A DNA stretch of 64,000 bases from Takakia lepidozioides (lineage: Eukaryota > Streptophyta > Takakiopsida > Takakiales > Takakiaceae): contig CM060731.1 in assembly GCA_030704615.1 (NCBI GenBank), forward strand, positions 39,742,001 through 39,806,000. The letters are read 5' to 3'. Under the pieces are notes generated by a model. It was given only the letters and a program-made list of their open reading frames with translations. It did no database searches and was not told the DNA's origin. Below are positions 38,729-50,293 of the stretch, piece by piece (within the stretch, counting starts at the first letter, position 1; every line of letters begins with the position of its first letter). The position numbers were made by a program, and so were the translations under genes.

Positions 38729-41700
38729 GCCTAGATTAGTGGCTAAGCAAGGCTGGAAATAGAAAGTCACATTAGAAGCTGAGAAGACTTGGGACTGCGG
38801 AAGGGAAGAGGGAACAGTCAGAATGGCAAAGGCCAAGGATTAGGCCTTAGAGTAGCAAGCGAATAACAAAGGGTATTCTCAGTGCAAGGGGGGGATCTTC
38901 GGGGAGTAGTTAGGAGGACCCGATGGGAGACTCTGGAGCAGACACAGGCCTGTCCTTGACAAACAAGGCTGAGAACATTGTAGAAGACAGGACTTAGAGA
39001 ATACTCCTTAGCAAGTGGCAAGTAGAGGCGGATTCTAGGTTGGGTGGTTACCTTGCTCATACAGTAATGTATGAGACTGGTTTGCTATAATAAAACAGGA
39101 CTGTGACACAGCAACCAGTCACTTGTGTCATTTCTTTCTACTAGAGGCTTATAGTGCCACCAACAGTACTTGGCACGTCGGCCCATTTGAAGGGCACATA
39201 AATACCAAAGAGAGCACACAAAGAGGAATAGGACCTTACTTATTCGACGCCACGAGCTGCCCATCCAATGATGCTATGACCCTGCCACAACAGACATTTG
39301 TGATGAATGACATTAGTTTCTCTCTTTCCTGTCAGTTTTTCAAGACAACGGAGGTCTTGTCCCATATGTTGTCAGCTAGAGGGGCAGTGCTGCAGTGCTT
39401 ATGCTTTCTGTAATACGACAGCTGAAACCGACACTCAATTCGCTTAACTACCTTTTAGTTGGGTATGTCAGAACAATATGGTAATTTTGGGTTCAATCCC
39501 ATAGGTTGTGGTGGGCTAAACCCCCCGAAATGGCTCCCCAATAGTTAGTACAGCACAGAACATTCATTGTGTTCCTTACCTTTTCCATTATGTGCCAAGT
39601 CTTGCTAGCATTCAATTGGAGGTAGCATCATGACAGTTCACAACAAATCTGGAAGGTGTGAGCTTCCAGTCTGTCAAAACAACTCACATTGTGGTCAACT
39701 AGATGAAACCATACTGTAACAGCAATGCAAATTCTTCCATAATTTTACCCCAATTCCTTGTATCATTTGACCATAGACAGCCCTTGACTACAGCCATCAT
39801 CAGACGCCTTCAAGACAAAGCAGACTGGCTGGCCCATATTATTTTGAGTGAATTGTATGTTTTGCAGTTTCATTTCATTCAACCAAAGCAACCCACTGTA
39901 TGAAATATCCCTGATATCTTGAAAGGTCCTTCTAAATGACCTGCCATGCTGTAAGTGATATGGCCACCTTGCAACAAAATTGTGGTTCAAAGCAAAAACA
40001 TAGACGGACTAAGAAAAGTACCCAGAAAAGTCAGGGCTGGTACACTCCAAAATACGATCAAGATCATGATCCATACTGAAGAAAGGACAGTTTTCACATC
40101 CCACATCTTTGAACTGCAATCCTCCATATTATAGAAGGTAAAGAATCGTAAGTGTTCCAACTCCACCTAGATCTGCATTCCAATAAGGAGATACGTTGCC
40201 TGTCAGAAGACAAAGATCATTCTTCTTGGGGGACTACAAACAACTTGGCCCGGGAGGGTTGCCACACAACAAAGCTTACTCCTATGCGGTATGGCAAGCC
40301 ATCATTGGCAGAGAGGAAGCAACTTAGATCTCTCTATCCCTCCCTCTTTGTCACTGGCAGTGCAAACACAGCCACATGTTTCACAAGGCAGAGGGGGCTA
40401 GAGGGGGCAGTGGAGAAGCATCTATGCAGTATGATGTCAAGTACCCCCTTAAATCAATACTCCTTCCCAATCTAAGTGGACTGCCGTTGACTGTCCCTGA
40501 GCACTACGGAAGTTTCAGACTGCATCGTAATTATGACAATGGACTACACCTACAACTAGTGCCTGGAGGGATAATCCGCAGGAACTAAACCTCAAAAACT
40601 ATGCGTTCCGGCACACCATATCGTTGAGGCTGTCCATTGAAGCCAGACTGGCCTGTGTTTGACAAGCCAAGTCACCGCAGAAGTAGGGAGACGAAATGAA
40701 ATCCTGAATATCTCGAGGAGGTTCCCTTGGCAAGTCAGAGGAGGGGTTTGAAGTAAGATTGTTGAGGAACTCATTCTCCTGAGAGAATGACATCAAGCTA
40801 CAAATCTACTCACCGCCTTCGATAAACAACTCCGTGAGACCTTCAGGGTTTCCGGGCATTCGGCACTAGGCTAAGGTTCAAACTAGACACTGACTATTAG
40901 TGTATAGCATGTTCACCTGGTCGAAGGTTTTGACGAGTCCACAGCGCACACAAACTCGCAGCTCCCGCCCAAAACTGCTCGGAACCTGCGCTGGGGCCAT
41001 CTCCCTCCCTCTGTGTGTCTCTCAAAATGCCAACGGGGCCATTCTCTCTCTACCCTCTCGTCCTCTATCTTTCTTCAGCGCTTCTCTCCTCTCCCTACGA
41101 AGGAGCCGCAAACAAATCTATCATTCTATCAATCTCTCTCTCCCTCGCCCTATCTTATTTGCAAGCATCCACCAACCCAAAAAAACAAACAGACAAACAA
41201 ACAAATCCCTCTTTCGGATGCTTCTCGGTTACCACCACATAGCCATAGCTCGTGCTTCTCCCGAGTTAGTTCGTTAGTTCCCCTCCACGCGGACGTCATT
41301 GCTTTCTTTTTACAAGTCGTCAGTCTCGCACGCGCGACATAAAATGGGTAGTCTCTTCGGATGTACCTACATGCTAGGAATCCCTTTGAAGTTTGCACCG
41401 GTATTATTGTTGATGTCAAAGCCATTTTGTGCAGAACAGGTTTTATAGCATGCAACCGTGTTATGTTTTAGATACAGCAGTGCTACGTGCGTCTCCATTT
41501 GACTTCTTGGAAATCCGTTGTACTATATGGTGATATGACAGTTGGAGTTAGAAAAAAGTGATGAAGAGCCAGGAACCAGGGGCTCAAATTGTGGACAACA
41601 TAACTGTTCCTAGTTTTTGGAAGCGATGATGAGAATGAGGTTCTTCAATTCGAGTTCCTGTAGGCCTCCAAAATTACTTAGCAGGGCTTGTGAAGTAGTT

Positions 41701-42101
41701 GAGCACAAAATCATAGATCATCTCCACCCCTGTAATTGCATTCAACAACGAGCTTATCAGTAAGTACATTTCCCTTCTTGCACTACCGAGGGAAGGAATC
41801 GCAATCCTTAATGTTCCATCAGCTCAATAAAACAGTGATTGAATGTCATAAAAAGACCCTTGGAAGATGGGAAGATGGGAGAGCACAAGCTGCGTGGCAA
41901 GAATGGTAAGCAAGTACGCCTAATATAGGGGTTGAGCTGCTGCTTCTCTCTATGCCTAGACTTGTTCCCCTACGCCCAGAATTTCTGGAAACCCCAACAT
42001 GACTCTATGCAGCTCTATTATCCAAGAGGCTCTTATAAAATGTTCAGGTTGACATCGCCATCGCTACCTTGGTCTGGTGAGAGCGATGATGGTGGCAGAC
42101 C
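38729..42101. other. Intergenic region with weak exon-like signals
   Basis: 38729-39115 is probably the 3' non-coding part or LTR remnant of the preceding gypsy fragment. On the minus strand an exon-like pair is visible. One part at about 40830-40870 begins MPGNPEGLTELFIEGG and ends with GTGAGT; a second at about 40600-40780 follows CTCTCAG and reads LTSNPSSDLPREPPRDIQDF. Their phases do not join cleanly, so no gene is called. 41000-41300 is CT-rich. Nothing else is supported. Confidence 0.4.
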
Positions 42102-42498
42102 ATGGCCAGCTTGCTAACAGTGGGTATTGCTGGATCCAGCAGGGCGCTGCTGGGCAGCCCTGTACTGGGTGCAGGTTTGCATTCGCCTCCTTCATTTCCC
42201 CGAAATCACTCGGCTGGCCTTCTCCCCCTGGGCGTTGCGCAGCGTCAGAGCGACCTTAGCTTGTACAATGATGCAGCTGGTATGACAAGCAGGGGTGGTG
42301 GTGTGTTGGTGCCCCTGTTGGCAGCTGCCCTTGTTGGTGAGTCCTCTGAATCTTTCGCGGTGTGTGAGTGGGAGGCTTGGCATCGCCATTCTCCTGGTAC
42401 TCTGGAAACTTGTCTTTGCAGTAGTTATCAGGCACAAGAATAGCCTTTTTAGGAGACGGAGCACAATGTACATGTCCTTCGTATTGGTCCGATTTTAA
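42102..42498 (+). CDS. Putative small plastid-targeted membrane protein
   Basis: Two exons join in phase, 42102-42336 and 42422-42498, with consensus GTGAGT donor and TTTGCAG acceptor, giving 103 residues. The first ~65 residues are rich in Ser, Ala, Gly and Arg and poor in acidic residues (MASLLTVGIAGSSRALLG start), like a chloroplast transit peptide. A hydrophobic stretch spans the junction (GVLVPLLAAALVVVI), followed by a basic tail (RHKNSLFRRRS). I do not recognise a family. If unspliced, the frame continues to 42441 as a less plausible 113-residue product. Neighbouring PPR genes give no functional hint. Confidence 0.4.
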
Positions 42499-42562
42499 TA
42501 ATCCTGTGCAGTCATTAAGGTAGAACTGATAGGCTACTGCTCCTGTCCATCCTTTTCCTACT

Positions 42563-42742
42563 ATGGATTTTCACACTGTGGATCCCACTGTGTGGATTGA
42601 CTCTGAGCGCAATGAAGCAGCCTGGATCACTCAAGTAAGTCGAGTCTTTGAACTGCAAGCAGGGAAACTCCGAAGATTTAGTCTGCTTATGCCCACTATA
42701 TCTAGATGTCAGTTATTGGTGTATGGGCCTCAAAGAATCTAG
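42563..42742 (+). CDS. Short unrecognised open frame
   Basis: A 59-codon frame begins at ATG 42563 with MDFHTVDPTVWIDSERNEAA, ends at a TAG near 42740, and has ordinary amino-acid composition. A potential splice donor (CAAGTAAGT) lies inside at about 42632. It could be an exon of an upstream gene or chance. No domain is recognised. Confidence 0.15.
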   Translation: MDFHTVDPTVWIDSERNEAAWITQVSRVFELQAGKLRRFSLLMPTISRCQLLVYGPQRI

Positions 42743-43216
42743 AATTCTCGGAGTGCAAAGTCTGGATGGCCACCGTCCAGTCTATCTTTGTTTCCACTTT
42801 TGGTGCTGTTGATGTATGGATGACAATCATATGGTTGATTGGAAGAGAGCTGCTGTACACTTAAAATTGAAGTGTGGGTAATGGAGGTCAGGTGGGGGCC
42901 ATATAATGGAGGCATTGATGGCATCAGCCACAATACTGGCCGTGGATGTAGCCGACCTATCGGGCCAGGATATATACAGGGATCTCCTTCAGAAATTCAA
43001 GGTGTGACTTTGTGGGTTTTTGTCATGCCTTATCACTTTAGATCTCTCACCTTAAGGCAGAATTCCAAATTCTCTGTTGAAAGGCATCAAAAGTGAATGT
43101 GATTGGTGTTGGTGTTCTTCCTTTTTTAGCAGGCACGATAGTAGGTTGTTCAAAGAGTACTGATGTTAGTTAGCTGTTATTTGTAGCCTGCTCTCCGCAA
43201 GACTGTAGTTGAAGCT

Positions 43217-46200
43217 ATGGCTGCTCAGCTGCCCACCCATGGATTTCACAGAAAAGTCCAAGATCACCAGGTTTCAGACGTAAACACAAAAATGAGGTCC
43301 TGTGGATTGACAGTTGGTCGAAGTCTCCTAGGATAAAAGCAGAGCTTGCTGACATGATACCAATTCGAGCACAATATGGTGATGGTTTGAATGTTGATGT
43401 AAAGCATGGAGCTCCAAGCATAGAACGCGACAGGTACTGCTTTCATCATTATTCAGGGTTCCAACTGCAATTAATAAAATTGGTTCAGTGTTTTCTCATG
43501 GTATAAGACTCCTCTTTTTGTATCCTTATGCATAGGTGGCAAGATGCCTGGCATCAAAAGACATTCCTCTTTGAAGTATCTAGAAGTTTGAGATTTATTA
43601 TATTAGTAAAAAGTTTGATGATGGTTTACTTTCAGTCATGCAGAATTCGAGGGAATCATGCGCAGCTGTTTGGTGGATATCAGACAGGCATCAGAAGCAG
43701 CCCCTCCACCAGCATAAGTGCCTTCAAAAGAGGACCAAGAGCGGGCGTCAACAAGAAGTCTTCAGGCCCCCCTGGGGATGTGAGGATGCTATGTAAGGCG
43801 GGACAGCTGAAGGAAGGACTACACATTTTGAACCAACAAGGCATTCAGGCAGACTCAAAATCTTATGCCTGTCTCTTGCAGGAGTGCATCAACATGAAAG
43901 ACCTAGCAGAGGGAAAGCAGGTGCATGCCCACATCATCCAAAGTGGATTCAAGCCAGACATCTTCCTATTCAACACCCTTGTTAACATGTATGCCAAGTG
44001 TGGCAGCATTAAGGATGCACGCCATGTGTTTGATATAATGCCTGAACGAACTTTGTTTTCGTGGACAATAATGATGGCAGGGTATGCCAGGAATGGGTGT
44101 GGTAGGGAGGCTTGCAAGATCTATGAACAAATGCAATCAGAAGGTGTGATGCCCGACAAGGTCACGTTTATTTGCGCACTAAATGCATGTGCCAGCATAG
44201 GAGCCCTGCAAAAGGGAAAAGAGGTCCATATGAACATCATCAAAGCTGGAATTGTGCCATATATAGATCTGGAGAATTCCCTTGTTGACATGTATGCCAA
44301 ATGTGGGAGCATGAAGGATGCATGTCAAGTGTTCAACACTATGGCTTTAAGAGATGTGGTCTCATGGAATATCATGATTGGAGGATATGCTCAGCATGGG
44401 TGTGGTAGAGAGGCTTTCAATATCTACAAGCAAATGCTACAGGGAGGGGTGACACCCAACAGGGTCACCTTCATTTGTGTGGCTGGTGCCTGTGCCAACC
44501 TGGGAGCCCTGGAGGAGGGCAAACAGGTACATGCTGACATCATCAAAGCTCGAATTTCATCATACTTAAGTTTGGAGAATACTCTTGTCAACATGTATAC
44601 CAAATGTGGGAGCATGAAGGATGCGCGTGAAGTGTTTGACAAAATGGGAGTACGGGATGTGTTCTCATGGAGTGCGATGATCGCAGGATATGCGCAGCAT
44701 GGGCGTGGTAAGGATGCTTTGAAGATCTATGAAGAAATGCAACAGGAGGGGTTGATGCCCAACAATGTCACATTCATTTCAGTTCTCAGTGCGTGCGCCA
44801 GCCTAGGAGATCTGGAAAAGGGCAAAGAGGTCCATGTGGACATCATAAAAGCTGGAATTGCTTCATACATTACTTTGGAGAATACCCTGGTCGATATGTA
44901 TGCCAAATGCGGGAGTATGGAGGATGCACGTCAAGTGTTTGATAAGATGGCTGATAGGAATGTGGTGTCATGGAGTGCAATGATCACAGGATATGCGCAG
45001 CATGGGCATGGTAAGGAGGCTTTAGTGATCTATAAGCAAATGAAACAAGTGGGGGTGATGCCTGACAGGGTCACATTCATCTGCATTCTTGATGCGTGTG
45101 CGAACCTAGGAGCCCTGGAAAGTGGGAAAGAGGTCCATGCTGACATCATCAAAGCTGGAATTCTGCCATATATCAATTTGGAGACTGCCCTGACTGACAT
45201 GTATGCCAAATGTGGGAGTATGGAAGATGCACGGCAAGTGTTCGACAATATGTCTCAAAGGGATGTGGTCTCATGGAATGTGATGATAGCAAGATGTGCC
45301 CAGCATGGATGTGGTAGGGAGGCCCTACAACTATTTGAACAAATGCAACAGGAGGGCTTGAAGCCAAATGGCAGCACCTTTATATCTCTTCTCTCTGCAT
45401 GTAGCCATGTGGGCCTAGTGGATGAAGGCTGTCACTACTTTTACTGCATGACTATAGATCATGGCCTTGCTCCTACAATGGAACAGTTTTCCTGCATGGT
45501 GGACCTTCTTGGCCGTGGAGGGCGAATGGATGAGGCACAGAGGCTTATCAACCATATGCCAATGAAACCAGATGCCGGAGTGTGGACGGCCTTGCTTGGT
45601 GCCTGCAGAGTTCATGGTGATATGGAGCTAGCAGAGCATGCAGCAGAAATCCTTCTCAATGTTGATCCGCAGGACCCTGCAGCTTATGTGCTATTATCAA
45701 ATGTCTATGCTGCAGCTGGCCAATGGGACGATAAAGCAAGAGAGAGAAGAATGATGGAGAACAGAGGTGTGAGAAAGGACACAGGGTGTAGCTGTATTGA
45801 GGTGGACAACCGGGTCCATACTTTTGTTGCAGAAGACGAAATGCATCCACAAGTTGAGGACGTGTGCTGAGCTAAAATGATTCTCTAAGCTAATGAAGGA
45901 GGTCGGGTATGTGCCTGAGATGTGGTTTGTGAGGGGGGATGTCTGGACCCAAGGGCCTTGACAGGCGTGAGGTCCTGCATGAGGGGCTGGAGCCCGAGGC
46001 CCCTAGCGCCTTTGAACGCTGCGGGTCCAGGCATTCCCCGGCATGGCAACCGTTCCTCTGTGCAAGTACAACCTTCCCGTGCGCAGATGGCACTTTCCTT
46101 CTGCCTGCACCTTGCATTTCATACAACAGAAGGTTGATCTGCACCCTCGCGGAAGGCTGAAGCCATGGCATTTACACTCAAGAGGTGTGGTCGAAGGCCG

Positions 46201-46420
46201 AAACCCCGAAGGCCATTCTGTATTCCCTGATTTGGCGGAACAAAAGGAACGTTCTTTTGGGCTCATCAGTTCACCCCCTGGGACATCATCAAGAACCTGC
46301 AGGCGTGTGGTGACTGCCACACCGCCACCAATCTCATCTCAAAGATAGTTGGGCGAGCAATTGTTGTGTGGGATGCCAACCGGCCTCCCAGCATGGGATC
46401 ACCCTAATCTACTAAAGCGA
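43217..46420 (+). CDS. PLS-class PPR protein, copy 1, C-terminus disrupted
   Basis: By alignment with copy 2, exon 1 is 43217-43433 and exon 2 begins at 43644 after a CATGCAG acceptor. Exon 2 stays open to 45868. It encodes an initial L-S pair, four full P1-L1-S1 triplets (for example MYAKCGSMKDARQVFD and VVSWSAMITGYAQHG), then P2-L2-S2 and E1-E2. Such proteins bind organelle RNA for editing or processing. Damage: exon 1 has a one-base frameshift near 43280. After VHTFVAEDEMHPQVEDVC a frameshift gives TGA at 45868, and an in-frame TGA interrupts the next block at about 45880. About 310 bp of unrelated GC-rich DNA then separates GYVPEM from a DYW remnant (46253-46370, GDCHTATN-like) that also lacks about 13 bp. 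An alternative start inside the intron (43528) keeps a 780-residue frame, so a truncated PPR-E protein remains possible. Confidence 0.85.
45943..46252. other. Foreign ~310-bp segment inside PPR copy 1 DYW region
   Basis: Compared with copy 2, homology stops after the codons for VPEMWFV (about 45930-45942) and resumes at TTTTGGGCTCATCAG (about 46253). The intervening DNA is GC-rich and lacks PPR or DYW coding. It replaces the sequence for the HDVEEE...HSEKLA block. Target duplications or terminal repeats were not found, so its origin is unknown. Confidence 0.55.
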
Positions 46421-47673
46421 TTTCACCAAAAATCTGCAGATTCATGACCCAGGGACACAGTTTTGGCCATATCTTTGCAAAGTCGATCTATAGAAATGAA
46501 CCGTGGCATTATGTTGCTAACTACATCTTCTATCTGCACATTAATTTTCACCGAGTTTCATTGCATGAATTGCAAGATCATGAATTTTTTGTGAGCTGCG
46601 ACTTGGAATTCAACCAGTCTATAGGCCCTTAAACTTCACAACCCCTATCGTATTCTGTAAATGGAGTATCTAAATAACATGCAATTCACACAGAATCTCC
46701 CTCATCATGTCGTCCACCTATCTCTGTAAAGTTTCCCTTCGGCTCAAATGCAAAAGCAAGCTGCCTCTCTCTGGATCAGGAGTCAGTGGAATGGTTTCTC
46801 AGCAGCAGATGGTGGATCTTGTAGTTCTTGTGTTTAGACAGTGCTTGCTCTTTCTCATAGTGTATACCTTTATCTTAGTTGTTTGGAAATTCATACATCG
46901 TTTTCCTTTCGTGCCAATGCCACCAACCATTTTTCAGAAAGATCGAGCAGTAATCCAAACTGAGTCATTATCATCTTTGTCCGGAGAAGCTGCAGAACTT
47001 GATTCTGGTTGAGGATTGTTCTTGGAGTGGCGTGGAGCTTGAAAAGGACCGAGCAACGATTGGGTGTAGAAGTGCATATAGTAAGTGTATCAAAATTTAC
47101 TACTAGAAAATGTCAAGTATACAAGGGGGACCTTAGGGTATGTAAAATAGCAGGCTACCATTTGTTTTCCCTGCTCATGTCGCTGGCAGAGTTTCCATGT
47201 TTTGAGCATTCTGTTGAATTACTGGAAGTGTTTGCTGTTGGATGGCTTACGAGTCTGCATAGCCTGCTGTCGTCTTTGAATTTGTTCTCAGGTCAGTAGC
47301 CGGTTGGGATTTTCGGAAGTGGGCTCTGGTTTGTTCTTCCATAAGGAGAGCCATTCCCTTCAAACCTTCGTATTTTCCTACCCACTCTACTCAGCCGCCT
47401 GCAAATGTTGGAGGCCGAATGCGTGATTGCCAGCCATAACAAACAACCGGGAGATATTTACTCATCGCTCATCCCCTGTGGCTTGGCCATGACATTGCTA
47501 TCAACCCACCCCGAGCCAGTTGTGGAGTCTACCTACGAGGATACGGGAACTCAGCCCCAAAACCCCGGTCTTGCGTACAGCTATCTAAAAGGATGTTACA
47601 GGGAATTCAGGATGTTCTTCCCTTGATATTTGAGTACCTTCACCGGTAGTATTGGAGCATTTATGCAGCTATT
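46421..47673. other. Spacer between the two PPR paralogs
   Basis: A 101-codon plus-strand frame at 46707-47012 holds one hydrophobic segment (LVVLVFRQCLLFLIVYTFIL) and no recognised domain; it is not called as a gene. The remainder shows no coding signal. The right end should contain the promoter of PPR copy 2. Confidence 0.4.
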
Positions 47674-50293
47674 ATGGGAGGTTTGGCTGCTCAGCTGCCC
47701 ACTCGCAATGTTTACAGAAAAGTCCCAAATCAACAAGTCTTCAGCCATGAACGCACAAATGAGGTCCTTTGGATTGAAAATTGGTTGAACCCTCCTGGTG
47801 TGGAAGCACAATCTAATGCTGGTTCTAAAGTCGATGTACGCCACGCAGCTCCAGGCCTAGAATTCAACAGGTAATGTTTTGATTACGCTTCCAGGTTTCC
47901 AATTCAAGTGAATGAAGATGGATACATGTAATCTCCAAGTAGGTGCTCCCTGTTGACCTGGTGGAAAAAGCATACTCTCATGGACACATCTTTCTGTAAA
48001 GTATGAGGGGCTTAGAGGTTCGCCTGTGTAAGGACTCAGTTTTTGTCATGCAGGATGGCAGGGTTGAATCTGTCACAGTTTGTTGGATATCAGACTGGCA
48101 GCAGGGGTACCACCTCCGCCCTCATCACTTCTTTTGAAAGAAGAGCAAGAGAGGGAGTGACCAATGATTATTTGGGCACTTGTGGTGATGTGACGTCACT
48201 ATGTAAAACCGGACGATTGAAGGATGCCCTGCACATTTTGACTGGAAGCGGCTTTTGGGCAGACTCCAAGACCTACGTCTGTATCTTGCAGGAGTGCATC
48301 AACAGAAAAGGTCTAGCAGAGGGAAAGCAGGTGCATGCCCATATTGTCCAAAGTGGATTCAAGCCAAGTATCTTCTTACTCAACACCCTTGTCAACATGT
48401 ATGTCAGGTGTGGGAGTGTGGTGGATGCACGTCAAGTGTTTGACAAAATGCCTGAACGAGAAATGTTTACATGGAATACTATGATAGGAGGATATGCCAA
48501 GCATGGGTGTGGTAGGGAGGCTTTTGAGATCTATGAGCAAATGAAACAGGAAGAGGTGACACCCAGCAAGGTGACGTACACTTGCCTTCTCAATGCGTGT
48601 GCCCGCCTAGGAGCCCTGGAAAAGGGCAAAGAGGTCCATGCCGACATCAGCAAAGTCGGGATTGCTCCAGATATCATTATGGAGACTGCCCTAGCTGACA
48701 TGTATGCCAAATGTGGGAGCATGAGAGATGCGCGTCAAGTATTTGACAACATGGCTAAACGAAATGTAGTCTCATGGAGTGCGATGATTACGGGATATGC
48801 TCAGCATGGATGTGGTGGGGAAGCTTTAGAGATGTATGAGCAAATGCAACAGGAGGATGTAACTCCTGACAAGGTCACGTTTATTTGTGTTCTCAATGCA
48901 TGTGCGAGCCTAGGAGACCTGGAAGTAGGCAAAAAGGTACATGCTGACCTTAGCAAAACTGAAATTGGGCCAGACATGATTCTGGAGACAGCCCTTGCTG
49001 ACATGTATGCCAAATGCGGGAGCATGAAGGATGCACGTCAGGTGTTCGACAACATGGTGAATCGAAATGTGGTCTCATGGAGTGCAATGATCGCAGGATA
49101 TGCTCTGGATGGCTGTGGTAAGGAGGCGTTGGAGATCTATGAGAAAATGCTACATGAGGGGGTGACACCGAACAAGGTCACATTCATGGGAATCCTCAAT
49201 GCATGTGCCAGCATAGGAGCCCTTTACAAGGGCAAACAGGTACATGTTGACATCATCAAAGCTGGAATCCCACCATATATTGATTTGGAGACTGCCCTCG
49301 TTGACATGTATGCCAAATGTGGGAGTGTGAAGGATGCATGTGAAGTGTTTGACAAAATGGCTCAACGAGATGTAGTCTCATGGAGTGTGATGCTCACAGG
49401 CTGTGCACAGCATGGGTGTGCTAGGGAGGCCCTCCAACGATTTGAGCAAATGCAACAGGAAGGCTTGAAACCTGACAGTGTCACCATTTTATCTCTTCTA
49501 TCTGCATGTAACCATGGGGGCCTAGTAGACGAAGGTCGTCATTACTTCGATTCAATGATTCAAGATCATGGCCTCACTCCTACAGTGGAACATTTTAGCT
49601 GCATGGTGGACCTTCTTGGCCGTGCAGGCCGGTTGGATGAGGCAGAGGACTTCATTAACATCATGCCTGTCGAACCAGATGCTTTGGTGTGGGAGGCTCT
49701 GCTTGGTGCCTGCAGAGTTCATGGCGATGTGGAGCTAGCAGAACGTACAGCAAAAAGTATTCTCAAGACTGATCCACAGAATGCTGCTGGTTATGTGCTG
49801 CTGTCAAATATCTATGCTGCAGCTGGCAGGTGGAATGACAAAGCAATAGTTACAAAAATGATGCAGGACAGAGGTGTTAGAAAGGAGAGGGTGCAGCTGG
49901 ATTGAGGTGGACAGCCAAGTGCATACATTCTTTGTAGAGGACAAGTTACATCCACAACTTGAGGACATCCATGCTGAGCTGGATAGATTGTCGGGTCAGA
50001 TGAAGGAGGCCAGATATGTGCCCGACAAAAGTTCTCTATTGCATGATGTGGAGGAGGAGCTAAAGGAGTTTTCTCTTTGCCACCATAGTGAGAAGCTAGC
50101 TATTGCTTTTGGACTCATTAGCACAGCCCCTGGGACGCCTATCCGTATCATCAAGAACCTTCGGGTGTGTGGTGACTGCCACACCGCCGCGAAGTTCATC
50201 TCGAAGATTATTGGGCGAACTGTTGTTGTACGGGATGCCAACCACTTTCACCAATTCCAAGATGGGGTATGTTCTTGTGGAGATTACTGCTGA
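47674..50293 (+). CDS. PLS-class PPR-DYW protein, copy 2, frameshift before DYW
   Basis: Exon 1 (47674-47870) ends at CAG/GTAATG, and exon 2 starts at 48054 after a CATGCAG acceptor; the phase is kept. The protein has a ~70-residue N-terminus, an L-S pair, three P1-L1-S1 triplets (for example MYAKCGSMKDARQVFDNM), P2-L2-S2, E1-E2 and a DYW domain. DYW shows the deaminase zinc motifs HSEKLA and CGDCH and the end DGVCSCGDY. DYW proteins convert C to U in organelle transcripts. At about 49888 the copy-1 sequence AAGGACACAGGG is matched here by AAGGAGAGGG, a net two-base loss. It moves the DYW part (49890-50293) into another frame, so the first frame ends at 49905. The last residue is Cys (TGC) instead of Trp. 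Whether the gene is broken or the base call is wrong cannot be told from this sequence. Confidence 0.88.

Noticed and set aside
40600-40870. Minus-strand exon-like pair with good GTGAGT and CTCTCAG sites
   Set aside because: The two segments do not join in a common phase without a stop.
43863-45248. Series of minus-strand frames of similar sequence (LPHLAYM-type)
   Set aside because: They repeat because the PPR motifs on the plus strand repeat; they are antisense shadows.
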